Assembly (NCBI GenBank): GCA_900769875.1
Contig: CAAGII010000083.1
Coordinates: 1 to 64,000, forward strand
Length of the DNA: 64,000 bases
From: Clostridia bacterium
GTDB taxonomy: Bacteria; Bacillota; Clostridia; Christensenellales; Aristaeellaceae
Direction: 5' to 3'
Part shown: in pieces, positions 55,029-63,828 of the stretch
Position numbering within the stretch: position 1 is the first letter of the stretch
How the letters are laid out: each line of letters opens with the position of its first letter
Position numbers and translations under genes: made by a program
Notes under the pieces: model-generated
Told to the model about the DNA's origin: nothing
The model's input: the letters and a program-made list of their open reading frames with translations, nothing else
The model's database searches: none

Positions 55029-56612
55029 ATGCGTCAGATCAAGATATTTGATACCACACTGCGCGACGGCGAGCAGTCCCCCGGCTGCTCGATGAATCTG
55101 AAGGAGAAGATCGAGGTTGCCCGCTGCCTTGAGCGATTGAAGGTGGACGTGATCGAGGCTGGCTTTGCCATTTCCTCGCCCGGCGATTTTGAGAGCGTGT
55201 CCACCATCGCCTCCACGGTGAAGGACTGCTCGGTCGCCTCCCTTGCCCGCGCCACGGTCAAGGACATCGACTGCGCGTGGGAGGCCGTGAAGCACGCCGC
55301 CGATCCGCGCATCCATCTCTTCCTCGCCACCAGCCCGCTGCACATGGAGTACAAGCTCAAAATGACCCCCGAGCAGGTGCTGGAGCGCGTGGCCGCCATG
55401 ACGGCCTATGCGCGCAAATACACCAGCAACGTCGAGTTCTCCGCCGAGGACGCGACGCGCTCCGATGTGGATTTCCTCTGCCGCGTGGTCGACCTCGCCA
55501 TCAAAAACGGCGCGACGGTCATCAATCTGCCCGATACGGTGGGCTACACCACGCCCGCTGAAATGCAGCGGCTGATTGAAAGCGTGATCGCGCGCGTGGA
55601 GGGCAGCGACAGGGTGGAGTTCTCCGTGCATTGCCACAACGATCTGGGCATGGCGGTCGCCAACAGCCTCGCGGGCGTGATGGGCGGCGCGCGCCAGATT
55701 GAGTGCACCATCAACGGTCTGGGCGAGCGCGCGGGCAACACCGCGCTGGAGGAGGCCGTGATGGCCATGCACACCCGCCCCGACATTTTTGAGGACACCT
55801 CCTGCCGCATCGACACCACGCAGATCTCCCGCGCCAGCAAGACTGTGTACCAGATCATCGGCCAGAAGGCGCCGCTCAACAAGCCGATCGTGGGCCGCAA
55901 CGCCTTCCTGCATGAGAGCGGCATCCATCAGCACGGCGTGCTGGCCAACAAAAAGACCTATGAAATCCTCACCCCCGAGGCGGTGGGCATCCGCACCAGC
56001 AATCTGGTGCTGGGCAAGCACTCCGGCCGCCACGCGCTGGAAACCCGCCTGCGCGAGATGGGCTACGAGCTCAGCGCCGAGGAGCTGACCCGCTGCTTTG
56101 CCGAGTTCAAGGAGCTGTGCGACAAGAAGAAGGAGGTCTCCGACGCGGATCTGGAGGCGCTGGTCACCCACACCTCCACAGACGACGAGGCTGACGCGTG
56201 CGGCTACAAGCTGGACTGGTTCGCCGTCAACACCTCCAACTTCACCACCGCCACCGCCACTGTGTGCCTCAAGCGCGACGGCGAGACCGTGACCGACGTG
56301 TGCCTCGGCGACGGCCCTGTGGACGCCGCGTGCAGCGCCATCGACCGCATCATCAAGCCCGAGGCGCATACCTTCGAGATTTATCAGATCAACTCCATCT
56401 CCCAGGGCAAGGATACCCTGGGCGACGTGCATGTGACCCTCAAGGCGGACGGGCGCAGCTTCACCGGCCACGGCCTGTCCACCGATATCATCGAGGCCTC
56501 GATCCTCGCCTACCTCAGCGCCGCCAACAAGCTCAAGGCGTATTCCGATCGCCGCGATCAGCTTGGGCGCAAGGTGGACGCCAAGGAAAGCCCCAACGAC
56601 GCTGAAAAGTAA
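55029..56612 (+). CDS. leuA: 2-isopropylmalate synthase
   Basis: 527 aa, full length. It condenses acetyl-CoA with 2-oxoisovalerate, the first committed step to leucine. The TIM barrel begins with DTTLRDGEQSPG (residues 8-19); metal-binding HCHNDLGMAVANS lies near residue 202. The C-terminal leucine-sensing regulatory domain (about 390-515) is intact, so feedback inhibition is expected. The ribosome site is an AGGAAAGGA stretch. Confidence 0.96.
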   Translation: MRQIKIFDTTLRDGEQSPGCSMNLKEKIEVARCLERLKVDVIEAGFAISSPGDFESVSTIASTVKDCSVASLARATVKDIDCAWEAVKHAADPRIHLFLATSPLHMEYKLKMTPEQVLERVAAMTAYARKYTSNVEFSAEDATRSDVDFLCRVVDLAIKNGATVINLPDTVGYTTPAEMQRLIESVIARVEGSDRVEFSVHCHNDLGMAVANSLAGVMGGARQIECTINGLGERAGNTALEEAVMAMHTRPDIFEDTSCRIDTTQISRASKTVYQIIGQKAPLNKPIVGRNAFLHESGIHQHGVLANKKTYEILTPEAVGIRTSNLVLGKHSGRHALETRLREMGYELSAEELTRCFAEFKELCDKKKEVSDADLEALVTHTSTDDEADACGYKLDWFAVNTSNFTTATATVCLKRDGETVTDVCLGDGPVDAACSAIDRIIKPEAHTFEIYQINSISQGKDTLGDVHVTLKADGRSFTGHGLSTDIIEASILAYLSAANKLKAYSDRRDQLGRKVDAKESPNDAEK

Positions 56613-56626
56613 GGAGGCGACCCACC

Positions 56627-57886
56627 ATGGGCATGACCATGACCGAAAAAATCCTCGCCGCGCACGCGGGGCTTGACAGCGTGAAGGCGGGCGACCTCAT
56701 CGAGGCGAGGCTCGACCTTGTGCTGGGCAACGACGTGACCACCCCCGTGGCGGTCGGCGTGTTCGAGCAGGCGGGCTTTGACCGCGTGTTTGACAAAGAG
56801 AAAATCGCCATCGTGCTGGATCACTACACGCCCTGCAAGGACATCAAGTCCGCGGAGCTGTGCAAAATCGCGCGTGATTTTGCGCGCCGCCATCAGATCA
56901 CGCACTTCTTTGACGTGGGTCAGGTGGGCATTGAGCATGCGCTTTTGCCCGAAAAGGGCATTGTCGCGCCGGGCGAAATGATCATCGGCGCGGACAGCCA
57001 CACCTGCACCTACGGCGCGCTGGGCGCGTTCTCCACGGGCGTGGGCTCCACCGACATGGCCGCGGGCATGGCCTCGGGGCTGAACTGGTTCAAGGTGCCC
57101 GCCGCCATCCGCGTGGTGCTGCGCGGCCATCTGCAGCCCCATGTCAGCGGCAAGGACGTGATTCTTCACCTCATCGGCGCCATCGGCGTGGACGGCGCGC
57201 TCTACCGCAGCCTGGAGTTCACGGGCGAGGGCGTTGGGGAGCTTTCCATGGACGACCGCTTCACCATCGCGAACATGGCCATCGAGGCGGGCGCAAAGAA
57301 CGGCATCTTCCCCGTGGATGAAAAAACGCTTCAATATGTAGAGGGCCGCGTGGCGCGCCCCTTCACCGTCTATCAGGCGGATGAGGACGCGGTCTACGAG
57401 CGCACGGTCGAGATTGATCTGGACGCGCTGCGTCCCACCGTGGCGCTGCCCCACCTGCCCAGCAACACCCGCACCGTGGACGAGGTGGCGGGCATGCCGA
57501 TCGACCAGGTGGTCATCGGCAGCTGCACCAACGGCCGCATCAGCGATATGCGCATCGCTGCCGGTATCCTGCGCGGGCGCACCGTGGCGCCGGGCGTGCG
57601 CTGCATCGTGATTCCCGCCACGCAGAGCGTGTACATGCAGTGCATCGACGAGGGGCTGACGAAGATCTTCATCGACGCGGGCTGCGCCGTGTCCACCCCC
57701 ACCTGCGGCCCCTGCCTCGGCGGGCATATGGGCTGCATGTGCGCGGGCGAGCGCGCCGTGACCACCACCAACCGCAACTTTGTGGGCCGCATGGGCCATG
57801 TGAAGAGCGAGGTCATCCTCGCCTCGCCCGCGGTGGCGGCTGCGTCCGCGGTCAAGGGCTGCGTGGCTTCGCCCGACATGCTGTAA
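56627..57886 (+). CDS. leuC: 3-isopropylmalate dehydratase large subunit
   Basis: 419 aa aconitase-family subunit. Fe-S ligands are the Cys of GSCTNGR (about 302) and the pair in CGPCLG (about 362-365). GADSHTCTYGALGAF is the substrate-side motif near 122. The length fits the prokaryotic/archaeal-type LeuC of Clostridia, paired with a short LeuD. AAGGAGG precedes ATG 56627. Confidence 0.95.
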   Translation: MGMTMTEKILAAHAGLDSVKAGDLIEARLDLVLGNDVTTPVAVGVFEQAGFDRVFDKEKIAIVLDHYTPCKDIKSAELCKIARDFARRHQITHFFDVGQVGIEHALLPEKGIVAPGEMIIGADSHTCTYGALGAFSTGVGSTDMAAGMASGLNWFKVPAAIRVVLRGHLQPHVSGKDVILHLIGAIGVDGALYRSLEFTGEGVGELSMDDRFTIANMAIEAGAKNGIFPVDEKTLQYVEGRVARPFTVYQADEDAVYERTVEIDLDALRPTVALPHLPSNTRTVDEVAGMPIDQVVIGSCTNGRISDMRIAAGILRGRTVAPGVRCIVIPATQSVYMQCIDEGLTKIFIDAGCAVSTPTCGPCLGGHMGCMCAGERAVTTTNRNFVGRMGHVKSEVILASPAVAAASAVKGCVASPDML

Positions 57887-57899
57887 GGAGGTACGCGAT

Positions 57900-58400
57900 A
57901 TGGTGACCGGCAAGGTTTTCAAATACGGCGACAACGTGGATACCGACGTAATCATCCCCGCGCGCTACCTCAACGCGCCCTCCCCGGACGAGCTGGCGAA
58001 GCACTGCATGGAGGATATCGACGCCTCCTTCGCCACCACCGTCCGCCCCGGCGACATCATGGTCGGCGGCGCGAACTTCGGCTGCGGCTCCTCGCGCGAG
58101 CACGCGCCCATCGCCATCCGCGCCAGCGGCGTGCGCTGCGTGATTGCGCACAGCTTCGCGCGCATCTTCTACCGCAACAGCATCAACATCGGCTTCCCGA
58201 TTCTGGAGTGCCCCGAGGCCGCGCAGGCCATTGAGGCGGGCGACACGGTGAGCGTGGACTTTGCAAGCGGCGTGATTGTGGACGAAACCACCGGCGCGCG
58301 CTTTCAGGCCACGGCGTTCCCGCCCTTCATCCAGGGCATCATCGGGAAGGGCGGCCTGCTGCCCTACCTCAGGGACAAGCTGTCCGCCCAGGCGGAGTAA
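57900..58400 (+). CDS. leuD: 3-isopropylmalate dehydratase small subunit
   Basis: 166 aa swivel subunit. NVDTDVIIPARYL (about 12-24) and GGANFGCGSSREHAP (about 56-70) are the hallmarks. AAGGAGG ahead of ATG 57900, 13 nt after leuC. Confidence 0.95.
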   Translation: MVTGKVFKYGDNVDTDVIIPARYLNAPSPDELAKHCMEDIDASFATTVRPGDIMVGGANFGCGSSREHAPIAIRASGVRCVIAHSFARIFYRNSINIGFPILECPEAAQAIEAGDTVSVDFASGVIVDETTGARFQATAFPPFIQGIIGKGGLLPYLRDKLSAQAE

Positions 58401-58415
58401 AGGAGGAGACTGACC

Positions 58416-59489
58416 ATGCAGTATCAGATTGCGCTGCTTCGTGGCGACGGCATCGGCCCGGAGATTGTGGCGGGCGCCGTGCGCGTGCTGGAAAAGGTGG
58501 GCGAGAAATTCGGCCACAGCTTTGTCTTTACCGATTATCTGCTGGGCGGCGCGTGCATTGACGCGACCGGCAAGCCCATCACGCAGGAAACCATCGACGG
58601 GTGCCTCGCGAGCGACAGCGTGCTGCTGGGCGCTGTCGGCGGCCCGAAGTGGGACGGCATGCCCGCCGCGCTCCGCCCGGAGAAGGGTCTGCTGGGTATC
58701 CGCGCCGCGATGGGGCTGTACACCAACCTGCGCCCCGCGCGCCTCTACGCCGCGCTCAAGGACGAATGCCCGCTGCGCGCCGATATCGTCGTAAAGGGCT
58801 TCGACCTGATGATGGTGCGCGAGCTGACCGGCGGCATCTACTTTGGCGAGCGCGGCCGCCGCGAGGGCGCGCACGGCCCCGAGGCCTACGATACCGAGTG
58901 CTACAGCGTGATGGAGATTGAGCGCATCGCCCGCGCCGCGTTCGACGCGGCCATGAAGCGCCGCCGCAGCGTGACCTCCATTGACAAGTCCAACGTGCTG
59001 GAAAGCAGCCGCCTCTGGCGCGAAACGGTGAACCGCGTCGCCAAGGAGTACCCGGAGGTGACCCTCACCCACATGCTGGTGGACAATGCCGCCATGCAGC
59101 TGGTGCGCAATCCCAGCCAGTTTGACGTGGTGCTGACCAGCAACATGTTCGGCGATATCCTCTCCGACGAGGCCAGCCAGATCACCGGCTCCATCGGCAT
59201 GCTGCCCAGCGCGTCCCTTGGCGCGACCAAATGCGGCCTGTATGAGCCCATTCACGGCTCCGCGCCCGACATCGCGGGGCAGAACAAGGCCAATCCGCTG
59301 GCGACCATCCTCAGCGCGGCGATGATGCTGCGCTACGCGCTGGAGCTTGATGACGAGGCGGACGCGATCGAGCGCGCCGTGGAACAGTGCCTGGAGGACG
59401 GCTGCCGCACGGCGGATATTGCCCGCAGCGGCGAGTGCAGGGTGCTCAGCTGCACCGAAATGACCGATGAAGTCATCGCGCGGCTGTAA
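58416..59489 (+). CDS. leuB: 3-isopropylmalate dehydrogenase
   Basis: 357 aa. It oxidatively decarboxylates 3-isopropylmalate with NAD. GDGIGPEI (10-17), substrate arginines in RPEKGLLGIR and NLRPAR, MVRELTGGIYFG (about 134), and the metal/NAD region SNMFGDILSDEAS and EPIHGSAPDIAGQNKANP (about 275-292). Start at ATG 58416 behind AAAGGAGGAG. Confidence 0.96.
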   Translation: MQYQIALLRGDGIGPEIVAGAVRVLEKVGEKFGHSFVFTDYLLGGACIDATGKPITQETIDGCLASDSVLLGAVGGPKWDGMPAALRPEKGLLGIRAAMGLYTNLRPARLYAALKDECPLRADIVVKGFDLMMVRELTGGIYFGERGRREGAHGPEAYDTECYSVMEIERIARAAFDAAMKRRRSVTSIDKSNVLESSRLWRETVNRVAKEYPEVTLTHMLVDNAAMQLVRNPSQFDVVLTSNMFGDILSDEASQITGSIGMLPSASLGATKCGLYEPIHGSAPDIAGQNKANPLATILSAAMMLRYALELDDEADAIERAVEQCLEDGCRTADIARSGECRVLSCTEMTDEVIARL

Positions 59490-59575
59490 AGGGGCGCCAG
59501 GAACGTGCGCGGCGGGACGGGTTCCCCCGCGCACGCTGTCTGTGCGCCCGCTGTCATGGGGAGGAGGCTGAACCC

Positions 59576-60928
59576 TTGTACCGTGAAATCAGCAATCTGT
59601 TGCTGTTCTCAGACCTTGCGCAGGATACCATCCTCATGCGCCTCGGCGCTATTTTTGAGGACTGGGAGAATCATAGCGCGACCGCGCCGCAGCTGGTGCA
59701 CCGCATCTACCATGAGGTGAAGCGCCTGCTCGACCTTGCCACCACCTACGGCTTTGACGAGAATCTGTGGCACAACTACCTCGCCTTCCTGCTCATCAGC
59801 CACGAGGACAGCTTTTCGCTGACCTGCGAGCTGAAGGGCGCGACCGAGGGCGGCAGCATCAACCGCATCGCGCGGGCGGATTACGCCATTATCAAGCGGC
59901 TGTTCGACTTCGACTTTGCGCCCATCGAGCGCGATCTGGGCATCGACTGCTTCACGCTCCTGTGCCATTACCGCGCCATTCCCAAGAAGGAGCAGATGTA
60001 CAACCGCGCCGTGTCCGAGCGCGTGCGCGCGCTCAGCCGCGCCGTGGAGAACGCGCGGGACGCGGACGAGGTGTTCCGCCTGGTCACCGACACCTTCCGC
60101 CGCCACGGCGTGGGGCTGCTGGGCATGAACAAGGCGTTTCGCATTTCGCAGGAGGGCGACGGCATCGCCTTCCTGCCCATCAACAACATCGACGCGGTCA
60201 CGCTGGACAGCCTCATCGGCTACGAGCTGCAAAAAAAGCAGCTGCGCGACAACGTCGAGGCGTTCGTGCAGGGGCGCGGCTGCAACAACATGCTGCTCTA
60301 CGGCGACGCGGGCACGGGCAAATCCACCTCCGTCAAGGCCATCCTCAACGAGTACAGCGCGCAGGGGCTGAGGATGATCGAAATCTACAAGCACCAGTTC
60401 GGCCTGCTCAGCGAGGTCATCCGCCGCGTCAAGCACCGCCATTACCGCTTCATCATCTTCATCGACGACCTCAGCTTTGAGGAAAGCGAGGTGGAGTACA
60501 AGTTCCTCAAGGCGGTGATTGAGGGCGGCATCGAAACCAAGCCGGACAACGTGCTGATCTGCGCCACCTCCAACCGCCGCCACCTCGTGCAGGAAACCTG
60601 GCGCGACCGCGACGATATGGAGCACAACGGCGATATCCACCGCAGCGACACCATGCAGGAAAAGCTGTCGCTGGCCGCGCGCTTCGGCTGCTCCATCAAC
60701 TATTCCGCGCCCGACCGCAGGCTCTGGCAGGAGCTGGTCGAGGGGCTCGCCGCGCGCCACAGCGAAATCACGCTGCCGCGCGAGCAGCTGCTGCTGGAGG
60801 CGAACCGCTGGGAGCTTCGCCACGGCGGCGTCAGCGGACGCACCGCGCAGCAGTTTGTCAATTATCTGTCGGGCCTTGCGCGTCGCGACAGCGAATCAGG
60901 AAAGAAGGAACCGTATGCTGACGCTTGA
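59576..60928 (+). CDS. DUF815 family ATPase
   Basis: 450 aa. An N-terminal helical part of about 210 residues, then a AAA-type ATPase with Walker A GDAGTGKST (about 243-251) and Walker B FIIFIDDLSFEE (about 291). A TSNRRHLV sensor region and RDRDDMEHNGDIH near 350 are typical of DUF815. The family is widespread in Clostridia and proteobacteria without an assigned function. The start is TTG 59576 with GGAGGAGG 8 nt upstream. It sits 86 bp after leuB and overlaps ilvA by 14 nt, so it is translated as part of the BCAA operon. Confidence 0.88.
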   Translation: MYREISNLLLFSDLAQDTILMRLGAIFEDWENHSATAPQLVHRIYHEVKRLLDLATTYGFDENLWHNYLAFLLISHEDSFSLTCELKGATEGGSINRIARADYAIIKRLFDFDFAPIERDLGIDCFTLLCHYRAIPKKEQMYNRAVSERVRALSRAVENARDADEVFRLVTDTFRRHGVGLLGMNKAFRISQEGDGIAFLPINNIDAVTLDSLIGYELQKKQLRDNVEAFVQGRGCNNMLLYGDAGTGKSTSVKAILNEYSAQGLRMIEIYKHQFGLLSEVIRRVKHRHYRFIIFIDDLSFEESEVEYKFLKAVIEGGIETKPDNVLICATSNRRHLVQETWRDRDDMEHNGDIHRSDTMQEKLSLAARFGCSINYSAPDRRLWQELVEGLAARHSEITLPREQLLLEANRWELRHGGVSGRTAQQFVNYLSGLARRDSESGKKEPYADA

Positions 60929-62111
60929 CAAAATCTACCATGCCGCCTTTGTGCTCAAATCGGTCGCGAGAAAAACCGACCTGATTCAGGCCCCGGTGCT
61001 TTCGCGCGGCTTCTCCATGTACCTGAAAACCGAGAACCTGCAGCTGACCGGTTCGTTCAAGCTGCGCGGCGCGTACTACAAGATCAGCCAGCTGGGCGAG
61101 GAGCAGCGCAACGCCGGCGTGATCGCCTGCAGCGCCGGCAACCACGCGCAGGGCGTGGCGCTGGCGGCGACCCGCATGGGCATCAAGAGCATCGTGTGCA
61201 TGCCCGACGGCGCGCCCATCTCCAAGGTGGAGGCCACCAAGGCGCTGGGCGCGGAGGTGCGCCTGGTGAAGGGCGCCTACGACGACGCGGCCGCCTACGC
61301 CGCAAAGCTGCAGCAGGAAACCGGCATGACCTTCGTCCATCCCTTCAACGACGACGAGGTGATCGCCGGTCAGGGCACCATCGGTCTGGAAATCCTTGAC
61401 CAGCTGCCGGACGTGGACGCGGTCATCTGCCCCGTGGGCGGCGGCGGACTCATCAGCGGCGTGGCCTTCGCCATCAAGCAGCTCAACCCGAAGGTGAAGG
61501 TCTACGGCGTGCAGGCGGAAAACGCGCCCGGCATGGCGCGCTCGATCCGCGAGGGCAGCCCTGTGACGCTGGAGAGCGCCAAGACCTTCGCTGACGGCAT
61601 CGCCGTCAAGCACCCCGGCGACCTCACCTTCGATATCGTCAGCCGCTATGTGGACGACGTGGTGACCGTCTCCGAGGACGAGATCGCCGCCGCCATCCTC
61701 GCGCTGCTGGAAAAGCAGAAGGTCATCGCTGAGGGCGCGGGCGCGGTATCCGTCGCCGCGGCCATGTTCGGCAAGCTGCCCATCGAGGGCAAGAAGGTTG
61801 TGTGCCTTGTCAGCGGCGGCAACATTGACGTGAACATCCTCAGCCGCGTGATTACGCGCGGCCTCATTACCGCCGGGCGCAACGCCACGCTGCACATCGC
61901 GCTGGAGGACAAGCCCGGCCAGCTGACCAGCGTCAGCCGCATCGTGAGCGAATGCGGCGCGAACGTGGTGAGCGTGTTCCACGGCCATTCCGACGCGAAC
62001 ACCGCCGTGACCAGCTGCTCGCTGACCCTCGGCCTTGAAACCCGCGATTTCGAGCAGATCGCTGAGATCAAGCGCCGCCTCGCGGAGGAAGGCTTTCATG
62101 TGACGGACTGA
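60915..62111 (+). CDS. ilvA: Threonine ammonia-lyase (threonine deaminase)
   Basis: 398 aa. A fold-type II PLP enzyme turning threonine into 2-oxobutyrate for isoleucine. The PLP lysine is in GSFKLRGAY (about 49), the phosphate loop in PVGGGGLISG (about 176), and CSAGNHAQG near 75. A C-terminal ACT domain starts at about 326 (DKPGQLTSVSRI), giving likely allosteric control; the single short ACT resembles TdcB/IlvA2 types common in Clostridia rather than the double-ACT enterobacterial enzyme. ATG 60915 lies within the end of the DUF815 gene. Confidence 0.93.
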   Translation: MLTLDKIYHAAFVLKSVARKTDLIQAPVLSRGFSMYLKTENLQLTGSFKLRGAYYKISQLGEEQRNAGVIACSAGNHAQGVALAATRMGIKSIVCMPDGAPISKVEATKALGAEVRLVKGAYDDAAAYAAKLQQETGMTFVHPFNDDEVIAGQGTIGLEILDQLPDVDAVICPVGGGGLISGVAFAIKQLNPKVKVYGVQAENAPGMARSIREGSPVTLESAKTFADGIAVKHPGDLTFDIVSRYVDDVVTVSEDEIAAAILALLEKQKVIAEGAGAVSVAAAMFGKLPIEGKKVVCLVSGGNIDVNILSRVITRGLITAGRNATLHIALEDKPGQLTSVSRIVSECGANVVSVFHGHSDANTAVTSCSLTLGLETRDFEQIAEIKRRLAEEGFHVTD

Positions 62112-62322
62112 GGAAATGGGCGGGCGCAGCCTGGCAATGAGCTTGCTGATGTGAGCCATGACACGGTTGCGATCGCTGAGCTCTAAAGTCTTCATATGAA
62201 TGGAGTCATTCTTGAAAAGGACTATTCGGCCTGCGCAACATACCATCACAGAACCAGTCTGGAACAGTTCGTTGTCGGCAGGAGAAGGAATCCGCTGAAC
62301 CGCCGAATCCCGCTTTTTCACG
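62112..62322. other. Spacer with a possible gene remnant
   Basis: The base composition drops relative to flanking genes. On the minus strand, bases 62195-62112 encode a protein-like start, MKTLELSDRNRV..., of about 25 residues that runs out exactly at the ilvA stop. It has no good ribosome site and no continuation. It may be the truncated 5' end of a gene lost by deletion; I cannot name the family. Confidence 0.3.
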
Positions 62323-62360
62323 CAAATCGCCCCGGACAGGCATTCGTCCGGGGCGATTTG
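62323..62360. terminator. Long hairpin between ilvA and ridA
   Basis: A perfect 15-bp stem (62323-62337 with 62346-62360) with an 8-nt loop between convergent genes. There is no T-run beyond the stem on either strand, so it is an unusual terminator or a 3'-end stabiliser. Confidence 0.65.
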
Positions 62361-62379
62361 TCACGCGATCGGGATGTGT

Positions 62380-62760
62380 TTACTCCCTGCAGGCGATGGC
62401 CTCGATTTCGATGGCCGCGTCGCGGGGAAGCCGCGCCACCTGCACGCACGCGCGCGCCGGGGGATTGGCGGGGAAGAACTCCGCGTACGCGGCGTTGACG
62501 GCGGCGAAATCATTCAGATCACGCAGGAAAATGGTGGTCTTGACGATATCGGCCATGGTGCAGCCGGCCTGCGCCAAAATTGCCTGAATGTTGCGCAGGC
62601 ACTGCGCGGTCTGCTCGGCAATGGTGCCCTGCAGCAGCTCGCCGGTTTCGGGCACAAAATACAGCTGACCGGATACAAAGACCATATTGCCTGCCTTCAC
62701 CGCCTGGCTGTAGGGGCCGATGGCGGCGGGCGCGTTCGGGGTTGCGATGATCTGGTTCAT
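62380..62760 (-). CDS. ridA: RidA family enamine/imine deaminase
   Basis: 126 aa, normal length. PNAPAAIGPYSQAV (residues 8-21) and the late arginine in PPARACVQVARLPRDA (about 100-115) match the RidA substrate pocket (Rid family, YjgF). RidA hydrolyses the 2-aminoacrylate and 2-aminocrotonate enamines released by PLP enzymes, above all threonine deaminase. Its gene lies convergent to ilvA, which fits that job. The ribosome site is an AAGGAAGG stretch. Confidence 0.95.
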   Translation of the reverse strand: MNQIIATPNAPAAIGPYSQAVKAGNMVFVSGQLYFVPETGELLQGTIAEQTAQCLRNIQAILAQAGCTMADIVKTTIFLRDLNDFAAVNAAYAEFFPANPPARACVQVARLPRDAAIEIEAIACRE

Positions 62761-62787
62761 GGGGATTCCTTCCTTTCTGTGGCGCGG

Positions 62788-63606
62788 TCAGCCCTCGCGC
62801 ATCTGCAGCGCGCCGTTGGTCGTTTCCGCCCAGCTGTAGCTGGTCATGTACTCGCCAAGATAGGCGCTGATGGCGCGCGCGTCGCCGCGCAGAAAATCGT
62901 ACAGGTCGCAGGAAACCTTGCTCACATCCAGCCGGAGCTGGTTGCGGTCACGAATGAGGATGTCCTCCGCGTGCACGTCGCGCAGGCTCTTGCGCAGGCT
63001 GGAGATCAGTTTGCGCACATAATCCTTCTGCGCGGTGTCGGACGGATCGTTCTCCCACAGGGCCGCGGCGATATCGGCGTTGGTCACGGCGCCGCCGCGC
63101 CTGTCCACCAGATAGGCGAGCAGCTCCTTGGCCTTGGAGCGCTCAAAGTGGATGGGATGATCGTCCGCAAACACCTCAAACTGCCCGAAGGTCTGCATAT
63201 GCACAAGGCACGCTTCGCCGCTCGCGTTGTGGCGGGGGAGCATGTTCATGGCGTCCAGCGCGCTGTAGATTTTTTCCAGCGTCACGGGCTTCATTATATA
63301 GCCCTGCGCGTGCATTTCCCACGCGTCCAGCGCGCGGTCGGGGCTGGCGGTGCAGAACATCACGCAGACCGACGGGTAAAGCTGCCGCAGCGCGGCGGCA
63401 AAGGCGACGCCGTCCTCGCCGCCGACGCTTGTCTCGGTGAACAGATAACGAGGCGCCTGCCCTGACGCCTTGAGGTGGCGCGCGTGATCCATCAGCTGGC
63501 TGGCGGACATGGCTACCTTCAGTGTTTCGTGCGGAAAGAGACGTGATACCTCGTCTTGCAGGTGCGCAAGATCCTGCGGATTGTCATCAAGCAGGAAAAT
63601 AATCAT
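62788..63606 (-). CDS. Receiver-like/winged-helix regulator with a Glu in place of the phosphoacceptor Asp
   Basis: 272 aa. Residues 1-~118 are a CheY-like receiver with the acidic pair D7-D8, the switch Thr of FCTAS and the Lys of YIMKPV. The phosphorylated Asp position reads Glu58 (LFTETS), a phosphomimetic change. Residues ~130-235 form a winged-helix DNA-binding domain of the OmpR/SARP (BTAD-associated) kind, including A-K-E-L-L-A-Y-L-V and A-A-L-W. It probably acts without a partner kinase; none is nearby. Its target is unknown; the divergent secreted-protein gene 222 bp away is a candidate. Confidence 0.83.
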   Translation of the reverse strand: MIIFLLDDNPQDLAHLQDEVSRLFPHETLKVAMSASQLMDHARHLKASGQAPRYLFTETSVGGEDGVAFAAALRQLYPSVCVMFCTASPDRALDAWEMHAQGYIMKPVTLEKIYSALDAMNMLPRHNASGEACLVHMQTFGQFEVFADDHPIHFERSKAKELLAYLVDRRGGAVTNADIAAALWENDPSDTAQKDYVRKLISSLRKSLRDVHAEDILIRDRNQLRLDVSKVSCDLYDFLRGDARAISAYLGEYMTSYSWAETTNGALQMREG

Positions 63607-63779
63607 GCCGATCGAGCCTCCTGCAGCGTTGCTGTGAGGATTAGTATACCTGCGCAATGTGACAGCAATGTGACAACCAGTTGGACGTCTGGAGGAAATC
63701 ACGCCAAAACGGTGAAAAAATATTTGAAAAAACATGCAGAAACGGGCGAATTTGTCACTGATCTGTCCCTGTGCACGCA

Positions 63780-63785
63780 TATAAT
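63780..63785 (+). promoter_or_regulatory. -10 element of the last gene
   Basis: A perfect TATAAT about 44 nt before ATG 63829. No good -35 lies at 16-18 bp, which may mean an activator is needed. The rest of 63607-63828 is AT-rich spacer shared with the divergent regulator. Confidence 0.6.
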
Positions 63786-63828
63786 AGTGTCAAGCAGTTC
63801 TACTGCAAGATTAAAGGAGGAAAATCCC

